Made by a program: the position numbers and the translations under genes
NCBI GenBank assembly: GCA_030737835.1
Contig: CM060852.1
Coordinates: forward strand, 2,781,813-2,845,812
Length of the DNA stretch: 64,000 nucleotides
Direction of reading: 5' to 3'
Origin: Acorus gramineus
Lineage: Eukaryota; Streptophyta; Magnoliopsida; Acorales; Acoraceae
The notes under the pieces: generated by a model
Database searches by the model: none
Seen by the model: only the letters and a program-made list of their open reading frames with translations
What the model was told of the DNA's origin: nothing
Shown: positions 26,301 to 37,480 of the stretch, piece after piece
Numbering within the stretch: the stretch's first letter is position 1
Layout: the number at the start of each line of letters is the position of its first letter

Positions 26301-28120
26301 TAAGATCAGACCTAGATCCAAATCAAAGAAGTCTATGATTCTTTTTGTCTTATTACGCACAATTGTCATCAACCAGGCATAAATGTTGGACATCACGACC
26401 CTAATATCACAAGTGGGAAAAAAAAATGATGTTAACTTCTTGTATGACCTGTAGCCATGAGATCAAGCATCAAGAAGAATAGTCTAGAAACACCTCAGAT
26501 TTGTTTTAAAGTACATACATATACAGATGCTAATCTTTAAAATTGTTTGAATAATATGCAGGGATGGAACCAGATTTTCTTCTCCTCTTTTCTTTTCTTT
26601 TTTTTTTTTATCTTTTTCGGCTTTTTTTTTTGGGTGGGGGTGGTTGAGGTGGGAAAAAAACATATCATCTTAGGGAAGGGGTTAAATGTGAATATGTTAA
26701 GGGGATAATTGCAATATTCCAAAGGACTCTAGAATCTCCGCCATTGATCATGTGTGCCGGTACTATTTTTATCACTTTGAATCATGGCAAGGGCATTGAT
26801 ACAGATTCGCTGATAAAAACACTTAATGATCTTGTGCTCGCCTATGTTGGCATGGCATATCCATAGACAAAGCTCCTTAGATATTAAGCAATGGATCCAT
26901 GAGAAGAATCAGACAACCTCAATGTAAGTTGAGGTATGTGGCACAATTTTATTGAAGAAACAATTGCAAACCAACCAGTGTTCATGCTCAGTGAATAGGT
27001 TCTTTCACGGGAATGTACTCCCCAATCTGAACAATATGAAAAGCAATCAGGAGAAAATATTATACACTGATTATTCATATACAAAGGAACAATTGAGTGA
27101 AATGAAATCTCCACTGTTTCACCACTTAAGGATAATCTTGGCTTAATATTGAATTATGTATTACTTAACTGGTAGTCTGGTACAATCATTGAACAGATAC
27201 ATAAACAGATTACATAATCATAAGCAAATGTTGCCATCCTTGCCCAATTTATTCATTGGCTAGCAGGGTAAAGATACCCATTTAATATTTGACTATATGC
27301 AAAAAATAAAAAAAATCGCATCAACTAGATGCTTCTAATGTATTAGATCATTGGTACTAATAGTGGAAAAACTTAGCCACCATCTGGGACACAGAATAGA
27401 AGCTCGATAAGGGCAGAATAGCTTATTTAACTTGGATTAAATCCGATGGCTATAACGCAGGAGAGGGGGGTTGTGAATAATGACGACGGAATAATGAATA
27501 ATGATAACCAAACATAAGCTTACGTAACCAAATGGAAAATGTCCCCACAGCTATCCACCCTAGATTAACAATCTATCCTGGATAGCTTATGTCACACCTC
27601 AAATTGGGGCTTAGACACTTGATTAATACAAAATTTGTTCACGATGTTGAAGAAATCAATCGTAAATGATTTTCCAATTATAAACTATCTAAGTCATTCT
27701 GAAAAAGAAAATTTAAATTGGTATTAAATGAAAGGTAGCGCATGCCCACTCCTTTAGATTTTCTTCAACAGATAAACTAAAATAAACGCAATAACAGGCT
27801 GAAGAACTACAAATCGCAGCCGAAATGAATTCTAGTCACGGTTATAACAGATACAAAGATCTCGAGACGAATTGAGACTGACGACTCACCTGCTGTTTGA
27901 TGGTGTTCTCGGCGGCTTCAACGGCCTTGAAGACCTGAACGATGCTCTCCTTCGACGAGTCGTTGACTCCAAGCCCCGAGAACCGGTCGACGAGGTTCCC
28001 GATCCCTCCTTGTCCCGCCGCCATCGCCGCCGCATCGGACGACGACACGTTCCACGGGGACCGGGAGTCCTGGAAACCGTACCCCGCCTCGATCCGCCGA
28101 TCGGTGCCGTAAGCTCCCAT
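11395..28120 (-). CDS. Coiled-coil protein with AIR9 A9-like C-terminal domain (804 aa, 21 exons)
   Basis: Minus-strand coding exons: 28120-27890, 25973-25911, 24299-23947, 23837-23744, 23656-23579, 23501-23442, 23351-23247, 22498-22388, 19722-19681, 19447-19331, 19254-19055, 18172-17886, 17796-17675, 17056-17014, 16915-16824, 15757-15709, 14630-14560, 14458-14339, 13790-13708, 12361-12316, 11442-11395. All junctions keep frame. Residues about 1-77 hold a Gly/Ser-rich head ending in KAVEAAENTIKQQ. Coiled coil follows at about 65-98 and again at about 248-395 (REHEEEIVQLRKHLAEYS, NEKYVLEKRIAYMR, EELVDAASKALSYR-like). About 396-590 is Ser/Pro-rich and probably disordered. From about 590 a folded domain reads GYSIHGTTSCNFEWVRHLED, KYLVTADDVDSYLAIEVQPL, LAIKREGYSIKC and GIVLTMRLF, ending in basic KRKGKKRLFFNK. 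That block resembles the A9 module of the microtubule-associated AIR9; the match is from memory. Intron 5 seems to use a GC donor. Cytoskeletal function is inferred only. Confidence 0.85.
13505..13592. repeat. Polypyrimidine tract followed by a run of 24 G
   Basis: A T/C-only stretch with TTTC units runs into T8 and then 24 consecutive G (13569-13592). It sits in intron 19 of the coiled-coil gene. On the coding (minus) strand the order is C24, then a purine tract. Confidence 0.9.
14890..15130 (+). pseudogene. Acid-rich open stretch of unknown origin
   Basis: Within intron 16, a plus-strand frame reads YEEDDDDVAEEEEVEEEEEC, then KDVENMSIKKVVEEGSLMDL, ending at TAA about 15131. It has no start codon context and no recognised homologue. 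The sequence is richer in GC and purine than the surrounding intron. It could be a processed or transposon-captured gene fragment, or only a GAG/GAT repeat. Confidence 0.25.
19920..20885 (-). pseudogene. Degenerate LINE (L1-type) endonuclease region
   Basis: Read on the minus strand from about 20880: MKFLSWNILGARTT, then GEWHREGISGASEVILICLK, GDFSAVLF, NDSEITPAVMGFSNRISDE, MFPSVQLAGGP and SDHSPI. These are in the order of the APE-type endonuclease of plant L1-like LINEs (start MKxLSWNxRG, GDFN, SDHSPI). Frameshifts and stops break the frame throughout, so it is dead. It lies in intron 8 of the coiled-coil gene, in the same orientation as the host. Confidence 0.8.
21775..22322 (-). mobile_element. 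Possible LTR or solo LTR
   Basis: On the minus strand this block begins TGTGATGCAGGGCGATTTGA, is AT-rich, and ends in a CT-rich, more complex segment (TTCTTCTTCGTCTTGTTTCT), the usual internal gradient of a plant LTR. I could not find a clean target duplication or a second copy, so this is tentative. Confidence 0.35.
24940..25520 (+). pseudogene. Second degenerate LINE endonuclease fragment
   Basis: The plus-strand frame includes KQKDDNFCWSFSGIHGPCGD, matching the LINE motif Wxx(T/S)GVYGPC, and further on, in another frame, SNELLDFSFPT, matching the conserved ELLDLPL segment. Stops and shifts interrupt it. It lies in intron 2 of the coiled-coil gene, antisense to the host. Confidence 0.7.
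26101..26385. repeat. 150-bp tandem duplication in intron 1 of the coiled-coil gene
   Basis: The sequence starting CAGCAAAAAGTTCACAACCA at 26101 recurs at 26251 as CAGTAAAAAGTTCACAACCA and stays nearly identical for about 135 bp, differing at only a few positions. The second copy ends near 26385. Confidence 0.93.
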
Positions 28121-28340
28121 GGCGCGGCTGCCGATCTGGCCACCTGGAGATCGGATCCGACGGTCGAGATCGGATCGCGTTTCGTGGAGGAGAAGAGGAG
28201 GTTCTGTCTCCCTTTTTGAAAGGTCGGGGAACCCTAGAAATTGTTCTGTCTCTCTTTATTGGGGTTTTGGCCGTGTCGGGGAAGGGGAGAGGATTTAGAG
28301 TGTCGTCTCCGTAGTGTTTTTTTTTTTTTTTTTTTTGTCT
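28121..28340 (-). promoter_or_regulatory. 5' UTR/promoter-proximal region of the coiled-coil gene
   Basis: GC-rich leader on the minus strand containing AACCCTAG next to an A/G-rich stretch and a T-run at 28317-28336. An upstream in-frame start is not used because MGAYGTDRRIEAGYGF begins the best continuous frame. Transcription start not determined. Confidence 0.4.
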
Positions 28341-29469
28341 CCGAGTGAGTGAAGTTCCTGTAGTTTTTGTTTTTTTTAATTCGTTTATAAAGGTCTGAAT
28401 ATATGTAGGAGTTGCAATCTTGAGCTGGCGGTGATGATGATAGGCTTAATAATTGTAAAAAATAATTAAGAATGTGCACTTTGTTAATCATAGTTTTATT
28501 TTATGGTGCGGTTATTTTCACTTCTTAACGATGTTCCCACCCCGTTATTATGCATCCCAATCTCTTTTTTAGGCCCCGTTTGGGAGCATGTTCGTGATGT
28601 CCGCGTCGACTTATGTTCGCGTCGACTCTGGATATGAGGGGTCACCTGCGTTGCTAAGAATCGTTGTTTTACGGAGTGCGAGAAACAAAATACGATAACC
28701 ATTTTTAGTGTGTTCGACGCAGATTTGAAAATGATGTTTGTTTGACTGATAGCGTCTGTGGGTGGTTGCATTAAATGCCAAACGTCCAGCGCCATCTAAC
28801 CTTGAAGGCACACAGAACCTTAGTAACCTTTGAATTATTTTAAAATCCTTGAAACATTTTTAATTTGAATAACATCGATTAAGTTCACTATTAACATTTT
28901 TATTTTTATTCTAAAAGTTCACCAACATTGTATACTGTCAAACAATATGATACATTGTTAAAATTTCAATTTTAAAAAACAAAAAATTTAAATGTACCTC
29001 GTCGGTACATTCATTTTAAAACTCTACTCAGCATTAGTATGGAGTATGTTTAGTGGTTTTCAAATGAGTATTTCTCTTGTGCATGATTGGGTGGATAAAA
29101 ATAATCTAATTATTTTATAGTCCTTTCAATATTTTAATTTTTTAATGTTAAATATTCTCCTATAAGGAAGTGTAAGACTTAAATCCAGGACTCCTTAGTG
29201 AAGAGGGGATACATTTATCAACGTGTCAAGAGATAGTTAAGTATTTTTATCTTATGTTTTCAATGCGATAACATCTGAGATTTAAAAAATTCATCATATA
29301 ATGCTCGAAAAGATTCTTTATTTATCATAATTAGATATCTTAGTATTTTTCTATTTATATTTTGGTATTTGCATGTGCAGGTTGAAGCGAGCAATATTAT
29401 ATCTCTTGATTAGGGTAGAGATGTTTGATTTATAGTGTCACTTTAAGTCAAGAACGCTTAGTTTTATTC

Positions 29470-29702
29470 TCAGTCCAAAACACAATCCTATATACTATGT
29501 TAGAAATTCAATTAAGCATATACTTCATCAAATATTTTTTTACACTTACTAAAAATGGGTTCGTTTAAATCGAAATGGAGCTGATATGTATTTTTTATCA
29601 AAACATATATGCCATTAGATGATGTTTATTATTTTTTAAAAAATAAAAATATTTAATATCTGAATTTTGATTGGTGAATGTAACTGAGTCTAACATTTTC
29701 CA
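29470..29702. repeat. MITE-like element, family A
   Basis: Matches the 63.1-kb copy in order over about 200 bp (ATATACTTCATCAAATATTT, ACACTTACTAAAAATGG, TCGAAATGGAG, GATGATGTTTATTATTTTTT, GTGAATGTAACTGAG in both or near both). The right end reads GAGTCTAACATTTTCC; its reverse complement GGAAAATGTTAGACTC equals the left end of the 30.2-kb copy. Confidence 0.7.
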
Positions 29703-29929
29703 TATTATATCTCTTGACTAGCCCACCAAATGTTACGGTAAACATTTGATGGGCTAATCAAGAACAGTGCAAGCGTATTGAAATGGGCCATGTTTGGGGA
29801 CCTACAACAGTTTGAGCCTTTGCATATGGATGGGCACCTCCTCCTCGCTCCCACATATGCAAATGTAAGCCCATCAATTATCATTTAAAATTCCGTACAT
29901 GATCTAAATGTGTATGTGCAATCATCACG

Positions 29930-30310
29930 TCACTTAAGCAATATACAGTGCAGATATATACTTTACAACATATATACTATATTACAAAAAATATAAAAAA
30001 ATATGTTTGATCAATCAAATATATGTTATCCTTTATAAAATTATATATTTCATTAGCCAAGCATCTATTTTTAAAAAATCATGAGATGGGGTTGCGAAAA
30101 AGGTTGAACATAACATTTTCTTTCGGTACTGGTGGTTCTAAAGGTTTGTAAAAACAGGAAAATGCTAGACTCAACCTTTTTTGCAACCCCAAATGCAATC
30201 TACTTCTTTTTTTAAAATATACTTCGTCTATTGAAGAATATACTTTTATAACAAATGAAATATATATTCTAATGGATTGGCTGAACTCGTTTATAGAATG
30301 TGTAAAAAAA
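29930..30310. repeat. Two family-A elements in inverted orientation
   Basis: GGGGTTGCGAAAAAGGTTGA at about 30086 is answered by the inverted TCAACCTTTTTTGCAACCCC at about 30173, and both sides continue into family-A sequence (ATATATTTCATTAG left, AATATACTTCGTCTATTG right). The two copies face each other across about 55 bp containing ACATTTTCTTTCGG and GGAAAATGCTAGACTC. Confidence 0.7.
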
Positions 30311-30643
30311 ATTATCGAGTTATATATACATTGTTACAGGAATACAGATATGGTATAAAAGATTGAAAATGAGTTGAGTGTACGTAACATCATTCTAAAG
30401 AGATGTTACTCAAAAGAACATGCCTCCCAACCTTGAAATACAATAGAAATATTATTATTATTATTATATGCATCTCTTGAACTTATTGTAATTAGATACA
30501 TATTGGCAAACATTTCGTCTGACTTTTTCACAGCAGACCAAGCTACACCATATAGCAAGTACTAATTGTCACACAATACATATGCATCATAACTAGACCA
30601 AAGTCATCACACCCATGTAACATGGAAGTTCAATATATCCTAT

Positions 30644-33136
30644 CTATGAATCCAAACACCAGCAGTAGTAGTCTGAGGCCGAGATCTCCAGCAATGCCTC
30701 CGGCGACGCCCTCTCGAGCTCCCTCTGCTTCCATGCTGCGTAAGCGTTCTTGTTATGCGCCTCCCCGTACACCTGACGATGGTCGGGGTGCGCCTGCGAG
30801 CGCATCCTCATGTAGAGCCTCATCGCCGCCAAGCAATCCTCGTACGGATCTTGTACTCCAGTCTGTATGTCGTAACTACAACACCGGAGAAAGTTCAAAG
30901 GTGACAATCTTGCTCATTATATGTGATAATGTTTTAAGTACAGGAGTTTTGTGTTTTAAGCTCACTCACCCAAGATAAGTAGATGTTAGGTACTTCAGTG
31001 AATTGCTGAGCTTGCTTGTTTTCATCAATGGGGGATATTTAGCTGTGTCCCTGCATAGTAGCAGTATGTTGTTTAATATTATTTTTTTTAAATTGATTGT
31101 CAAACTGATTCAATTTTTATAAAATAAGTTTTTCAAATTCTGTTTTTGGATTTTGATGTTGGTAAAAAGTGAATATTTTTTTTAGGAAAAAATCCATATA
31201 ACCCCTTGTAATCTGGCCTAAATCCATATAACCCCCTGTAATCTTGATAAATCCATGTAACCCCCTGTAATCATTCCACTATATCCATAAAACCCCCTCC
31301 GCCACCTTCTATCTGTCTGTTTAACGGGGCAGAGAGTTGTATGGATTTATGACAGATTATAGGGGGTTATATGGATTTTTCCCTTTTTTTTTAATGAAAA
31401 AAAGTTGTTTTTAAAAATTAGTTATGTGTACCTGATTAAGAGAGAAGGGTAATCGATGCCGAGGCAATCCAAGTCATGATCGAGGCCATGGCCGACGAGG
31501 ATCCTCGCATTACCACCTTTCAATCGTATCTTCCAAATGGCTTCGCCATTGCAAAGGAAGTCTTGGATCTTCCTTTGTGCATGCTTAAGTGGCATTGCGT
31601 CTCTCAGATGCTCTCCTCTTATACCGGTCGTCTCATACCTTACATATACATAAAGATTATTAAACACATAATATTAGAGCAAATAACATTTTAAGCCATG
31701 TTTTCTAAACGAGTTAAAAAAAAAAAAAAACTTTTCATTTAAAACAACCTTTAAAAACTAAAGCTATTTTTAGCCTTCTTCAAAAGGCAAGAGGGGGCAT
31801 TTGAAAATGAATTTTAGAATATATATGTGTTATTCTTGTAAAAGTAAAATTTATAACATCTACTCAAACTAGTTTCCAAACGTTCCCTTATACTTGGTTA
31901 AGGTTGGTGTGGCTGCTCTACCTGTAGTTCGTTACAGGGATTTGAGGCTTGATGTAAGCATGAAATATGATGTTTTCATCTTCATCAATCAAGCAGACCC
32001 TCGCGCACTGGTCGAGCGATCCATCGCTCCCGCCTCCGACCATTTTGCAGGCCAGTGCCACCACGCGTGGGTCCCTCCTCCCCCGGATACTGAATCCTCC
32101 ATCGTTGTCCGACAGGCTCAACTTAGACAACTAAGCAAAAAAAAATAAAAAATTGTAAGGTTAGACAATTCAATTTTCTTATGAAGCAATGCAAAAACTT
32201 AAAAATGTATCTGGATTCTAATCAATTCACCGGAGGCATCGAGCGCGAGAACTGGCATGCCCTTCGATGCGATCGAAGGGCGTTGGAGCTGTCAAAGATG
32301 GTCAAGCAGAGGTTGCAACCTCGTACGCTGAAGATCCTTGCGCATTCTACCTTTGGAAGGGGCCCTTCACACGCACCCAATTAAGAGAGAGTCAATTATG
32401 ACGAGTCTATAACTTTTAATTAGGACTACTAGATCCTATCAGGTCTGGTCAAACTTGTGACAATAAAGCTTGTCACAAGTTGAAGTCTTTAAAAAAACTT
32501 ACCAGACCTGAAGGAATCCAAGAGATGATTGATACTTTTTCGTGGAGGAGATACAAACCTATGAGATGCTCCCTAAGAGATTCGAAAGACCTGCAGTGTT
32601 TGTCACAGACCACACACTTTGGTTCATGGACTGAGTGGTAGGAGACTCTCATGTGTTCCACAAGGTGCTCCTTTTTGTTGTACTGTCGAAAGCACGCCGC
32701 GCATTTGTTCCTGGCCGAAGAGAGTTATTAGTTTTCGATTCGATAACAATATACTTAAGACATTGCTTTATATTGTTGAATGGTTTTAGTTAATCTTAAT
32801 ATTAGCTGAAGATAAAAGATTCTATAAATAGAAGCATTGGTTGATATTATTGATGATGAATATGTGATGAAAGTGTGACATGATCAAAAACTCAAATCAG
32901 TCCAACACTAACAGAATCTGTATTACTTTATAATAAAGAAAAATATGGGCCTAGTTAAGTACAATATGGGATCTGATGGTACGCATAATGAGGACTAATG
33001 ATTGTTAAAGAATGCATCCGTTCCTACTATGAATCCATTGCACTCATAAAAAATGGTACCAGAGCTGAAAAGTAAGGCATAATCACTCACTTTTCTCTAC
33101 CAATCTATTAATAAATTTTGCATAAGTAGCACTACT

Positions 33137-33173
<37 letters not shown>

Positions 33174-33210
33174 ACCTAAGGGTCTCAGAGGACTCAGGCC
33201 TAGCATCCAT
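30644..33210 (-). CDS. Zinc-finger, REX4-like DEDDh exonuclease-fold protein, active site degenerate (349 aa)
   Basis: Seven coding exons: 33210-33176, 32710-32559, 32364-32231, 32130-31922, 31638-31432, 31050-30970, 30875-30644; all in frame, 349 residues. The N-terminal third carries three zinc-finger-like units: CAACFRQ...H...H (CX2CX12HX5H), CVVCDKHC...H, and CNLCLTIFDSSNALRSHRRAC. The rest is the RNase-T/REX4 fold: VALACKMVGGG, ARVCLIDEDENIIFHAYIKP, PVTNYRYETTGI, RILVGHGLDHDLDCL, IRDTAKYPPLMK, YEDCLAAMRLYMRMRSQ. In REX4 proteins motif I is DCEMVG; here it is ACKMVG, so Asp and Glu are missing, and the motif-III His is Gln. Only the Asp of HDL and the Asp of YED remain. I recall the same ACKMVG in homologues of other plants, so this is probably a family trait, not a local mutation. 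RNA binding without cleavage is the inferred role. Introns hold a MITE hairpin, an AT-rich element near 31690-31885 and a stem-loop. Confidence 0.9.
31184..31383. mobile_element. Short inverted-repeat element in intron 5 of the REX4-like gene
   Basis: The left end GGAAAAAATCCATATAACCC is mirrored at the right end by GGGTTATATGGATTTTTCCC. Two further copies of AATCCATRTAACCCCCTGTA follow the left end, so the inner part is built from repeats. About 200 bp, no coding capacity. Confidence 0.8.
32440..32510. other. Perfect-stem inverted repeat in intron 2 of the REX4-like gene
   Basis: CAGGTCTGGT at 32440-32449 pairs with ACCAGACCTG at 32501-32510, and inside it ACTTGTGACAA pairs with TTGTCACAAGT across a six-base loop. 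The 3' arm has about 19 unpaired bases between the two stems. Confidence 0.8.
33137..33173. repeat. (GA)n microsatellite at the first splice donor of the REX4-like gene
   Basis: An imperfect GA run begins within a few bases of the donor that ends the 35-bp first coding exon. On the transcribed strand the intron starts GTTCTCTCTC and continues as CT repeats. Confidence 0.9.
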
Positions 33211-34731
33211 TATCAGTGTATAATGGTGTTATAACAATGTGAAAGTCTATGGAAGGAGGGGTGGCATTGGGGTGGGTATTTATACATGGGAGAAAAGGAG
33301 ATTTTTTTTTTGTTGGGGGGGGGTTGAAATCCGTCAAAGCATAGTGATAGTATTCAAAATATTTACTCTTTTTGGGAGGACTGTCCAAGCATAGTGACAA
33401 AATATTCAGAACATTATTAATTGTTAAAATAAAGATCAAGGTTGAATACCTTCATACTTCTAGGTCGAACATTCGTATTTCTGTCTGTTGAATGATGTTT
33501 TAGAGCCTTTAGAATATGAGTATACATTAGTTTAGATGGTTTATCATCATCTTATTCATGATTTGAAAAATTAGCCCTAATTGTCATTACCATCTTTCAC
33601 GCCCAACACATAAGTTTTTACATAATTTTTGTCAGTGATCAAAATATGTTTAGAAAAAAGTTCAATATATCTGATATTTACATTGCACTTATCTCATATG
33701 ATTTGCAAATGTACATGTGTCATATCAGACAATTTTTTTTTGAATATTTGTCATACATGAATTTTGTGACCACATTAATTTCCAATTAGGTCCCTAAGTG
33801 AACTGATTCAAATGTTCATTTGTCTCAAATGTTCCAAGTCCCATTCATGTTTATCACCCTTGAAGGGAATCTTTACCAAATAAAAAATAAAAATAGAAAG
33901 AAAAAAAGAATAAAAGAAGACAAACTGAGAGAGAGTAGATAGTGGACAAGATTTCATGTATCTATAACTACCAATGGAATTTCATTCAAAGTTGTAAAAT
34001 ATGAATAATAAACTGTGTCTTTCAGGCCCCAAAAAAGATACAATCTTTAAGAGATACCCTGGTCAAAAGTAAGTTCATAAAGCCAAGCTACTGTGATTCC
34101 TGTGTTTTTAGAAACCAAAGAAGAGAATGCCTTGGACATGAAACAACAGCTGGTTCAATGGGATCCTATCAGTTTACCTTTCCATGCTTTTGCTTTTGTT
34201 AATGTGCTTTGGACTGAAACATAAAGAGAACACATTTTTTGTCCATGTGAGTTCATATGCATGTTATCCAACATATAGAATTCAAAATGTGGAATGCATA
34301 TGTAAACTGTCATGGAAACTAAAACAGAATGAATCCAATACAACCATCCTGGATTTTACAGCTTGATCACTGAGGCCTTAATTGGGATCTAGTTTCCATA
34401 AAAATATTATGCTCTAAATTTATTAAAATAATTGATACTGAAAAAATAGTAGTTTGTTTTTATAAAAGTTGTTTTGTTAATTTTTAAAGCATAAAATCAA
34501 GACCTGAGAGTACTAAAAACTGAAGCTCAGGAACCCGTTTGAAATCAATTATCTAAAAACAAATTTTCTATAACCAAAATCCATTTGACAATGGATTAGG
34601 ATTTTTTTAGTCAAGCATACCATATACGAAAATGTATGTATTGTAATATTGATGAACTTAACATTCTTTTACTTTTGAAATTAGTATATAACATCAGTTT
34701 TATCTTTAGTATGCTATGTACTTTTTTTCTT

Positions 34732-35135
34732 GGGAAAATTAATTGAGGGTCTCCATAGTTACCAATCTATTATTTTTAAATCCTTGAAATTTTTCAAATT
34801 TTTTTAAATGCTTTTTTTTTTGGAAAATGAATTGAAAGCACTAGGCCGAATACATGCCAAAATATAAGAGAAATAAAGCATTACAAGGAAGAAAGAAACA
34901 AACAAGGAGGGGGGGAGTCCACAGGGAGAAACAATTTTTTTTTAGATCTATAAGGCCATGAAAAATCATATTTAAGTCCTTTAAGTCAGGTGCTATTCAA
35001 AAATATCAAAAATGCCCTCCACCCAATTATTTGAGTATATTGTTAACGCTTTTGGGACCTAAACAAAACTCAAATTTTTTTAGGGACCTAAAAGTAATAG
35101 ATAGGTGTTTTCGGGGACCTCTTATTAAGTTTCCC
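34732..35135. mobile_element. Inverted-repeat element with an inserted segment
   Basis: The left end GGGAAAATTAATTGAGGGTC and the inverted right end GGGAAACTTAATAAGAGGTC agree over about 50 bp, including a shared TATCTATTAYTTTTA-like stretch. Between them, 34808-34940 begins with a T-run and looks like a separate poly(A)-tailed insertion in reverse orientation. Confidence 0.6.
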
Positions 35136-36963
35136 TTTTTACTTAAAATAATAAATATCTAAATGACATAGAAGACAAATTCATAACAAAGATACCAACA
35201 TCTCATCACCAAATGATATTAGAATACCATTTCAGTTGTTATATTATGATTATAATATAAGGGGTACATAAAGGTTCACCTCTTATCATAAAAAACCGAC
35301 ATATATGGATGATATATATGATTCTTGACTATGGTCAAGAATGAAACATCTGCTTTTGAATTTCTTCATGTATAATTCTCTGTGATGGGCAGGGGCATTG
35401 AACATGGACCATGAGTTACCAAAATTTTAAATAGGGCACAAAAATGTGTACATCAATTGATTGAAGGAAAGTGAGCACACACATGTGAGGTTTATTTGAT
35501 CCACCTTTTCTTTTTCTATTCCTCAAAAAAAGAAAAAGAGAAGAAGATGGAATATTATGTGCACGAATGGGTTGGACCTATGACCAGTCCAACCATGCAT
35601 CACTGTCAAAAGACCTGATCTATAACAAGTTGGTGATGGATATATGATGAGTATATTTGTGGGGAAAAAAAAATTCTATGGTTAAAAACAGTCACAAAAT
35701 ATTTTGAAAATATTCTTTTTTTTTTCCTTTTTTTTTTCCATGAGTATATATGGTTAAAAACAGTCACCCATCCTTTGAGGCCTTGATCTCTTTTATATAT
35801 GGAGAGACGGATGCTAACCGATTTTTTTAAAACCCTATTTTTATTAGGTGTTTTGTAGAATTATTATTTGGATGATTTATTACAATCTTTATAACTTGAT
35901 TTGGATGATTATTATTTGAATATAAGCAATATATTCCAAATTTTTTACATGTATTTTTAACTTGATGTAACGTAACGGAAAAACATTAAAGAGATTTGAT
36001 CTGCATGTATGAACTCAATTTATGCTCAACTAAGAACCTAATAATCAAGCTAAAATATAGAATTTACTAAAACTAGAAAAATTAACGGAATATAATAGCC
36101 ACTTATTTTGTGATCTTAGAAACTGGCAGAATTGATGACAATGCGAATTATTACTTTAAATAGCAAATTTATTTATTTAATTACCTTAATATTAAAATTT
36201 GACTAAAATCTGCATGGTTAGTTATAATAACACTAATCATGATTCCACCACGGAATACACCTCCACGACAAAAAAAAATTTTTAGATTATGAGATTGTTG
36301 AATTTTATTTCTGCCTGCAGTCATTCTTGTCATTTCAATTCTTAGATCGCTCCGCAAAGTATCGGCCACTCGTTCTTCATCATAATGATTATAAAACATC
36401 TAACAATATAATTTCATTATCTCTGTATTTTTTTTGTCAAACATGAATTTTTTTTTTTTTTTTTTCTATGGTCAAAAAGGAAGAGCGTTATTTTTGTGAA
36501 AAGGAAATACACAACCAATGCATGGAGGTTTTCATCTTTTTATTTACATAAAGTTCGGATTCTTCATAAAAAAAGAAAAAAGAAAAAAAAGTGAACTATA
36601 TGGGTGATTCTTGAATGCGATATCTTGGTATTACTTTGCCTCTTTTTTTTGTTCCCTATTGAGCTTTTTTTTATGAAACCTCTTACGCTACCATTTATAG
36701 AAAATTATTTTTTTAAGGGAAATGCCAAAAAAAAATTCTAAAATTTAAAAATATTCAAATCAGTTACTTTTAAAAATTATATAAAAAAATCTTCTTTGAG
36801 AATTTTGTTACCTTGATTGACTTAATTGCCTTTATCTAATCTAATCCTTAACCCATATTTAAAATAATTCACACCCACTTTATTGATGAATTTTTATAAA
36901 ACACAAAAAAAGTTTTTGCTTGAGAAAAATCTTTACTTCGTTTTTTTTTTTTGTATTTTTAAA

Positions 36964-37480
36964 TAGGAAAAAATTTATATAACCGGCCGGTTAGGTGAAG
37001 GTCTATTCGCGCAACCAGACGAAGGGTTTTTCTGGTAACCAACTACACCCTCTCTCTCCGCCTTTCTCTTCTCTATCCTTCAATAAGTGCTTTCTCTTTA
37101 TCTTGGCGTGTATAAATAACCTTGATGACTAGGGAAGAATCAATACTCTGCTCGATGACTATGGCAGGGCTGCCCGAAATTCATACAACCTCCTAAAAAC
37201 ACCTATCAAAATTCAAATACTACCCTGAGTTAAATTTTCATTGACTGGCAAAGAATATTTTGTGAATGTTTTGTTTGATTAACCATGGATAAAAATACAA
37301 TCATGCAAAAAATCCAGCCAAGGTTAACTAAAAGAATATTTTGCAGAATATTTATCATCTATCAAAAAGGGTTATTTGGATTTACATAAATGTTTTCAGG
37401 GTGTTATACGAATTTAAAAAAAAATAAGGGGTTTCTATGGATTTCATGCACTTTACATGAGGTTATTTTGATTTTTCCCT
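36964..37480. mobile_element. Fold-back element
   Basis: AATTCATACAACCTCCTAAA (about 37178) is mirrored by AATTCGTATAACACCCTGAA on the opposite strand (about 37412). The outer ends GGAAAAAATTTATATAACC and GGGAAAAATCAAAATAACC also match. The same wording occurs at 43030-43465 and a related one at 31184-31383, suggesting one superfamily. Confidence 0.6.

Larger units (their letters stand above)
28341..30643. other. Intergenic, several small transposon remnants
   Basis: Between the 5' end of the coiled-coil gene and the 3' end of the exonuclease-like gene. It holds an element-like block at 28568-28800 with GGCCCCGTTTGGGAG at one side and ATGCCAAACGTCC at the other, and family-A repeats at 29470-29702 and 29930-30310. 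No gene seen. Confidence 0.5.

Noticed and set aside
36181-36399. 72-codon minus-strand frame with RIEMTRMTAGRNKIQQSH
   Set aside because: Looks protein-like, but I could not assign a family or find neighbouring exons, so it is only mentioned in the intergenic entry.
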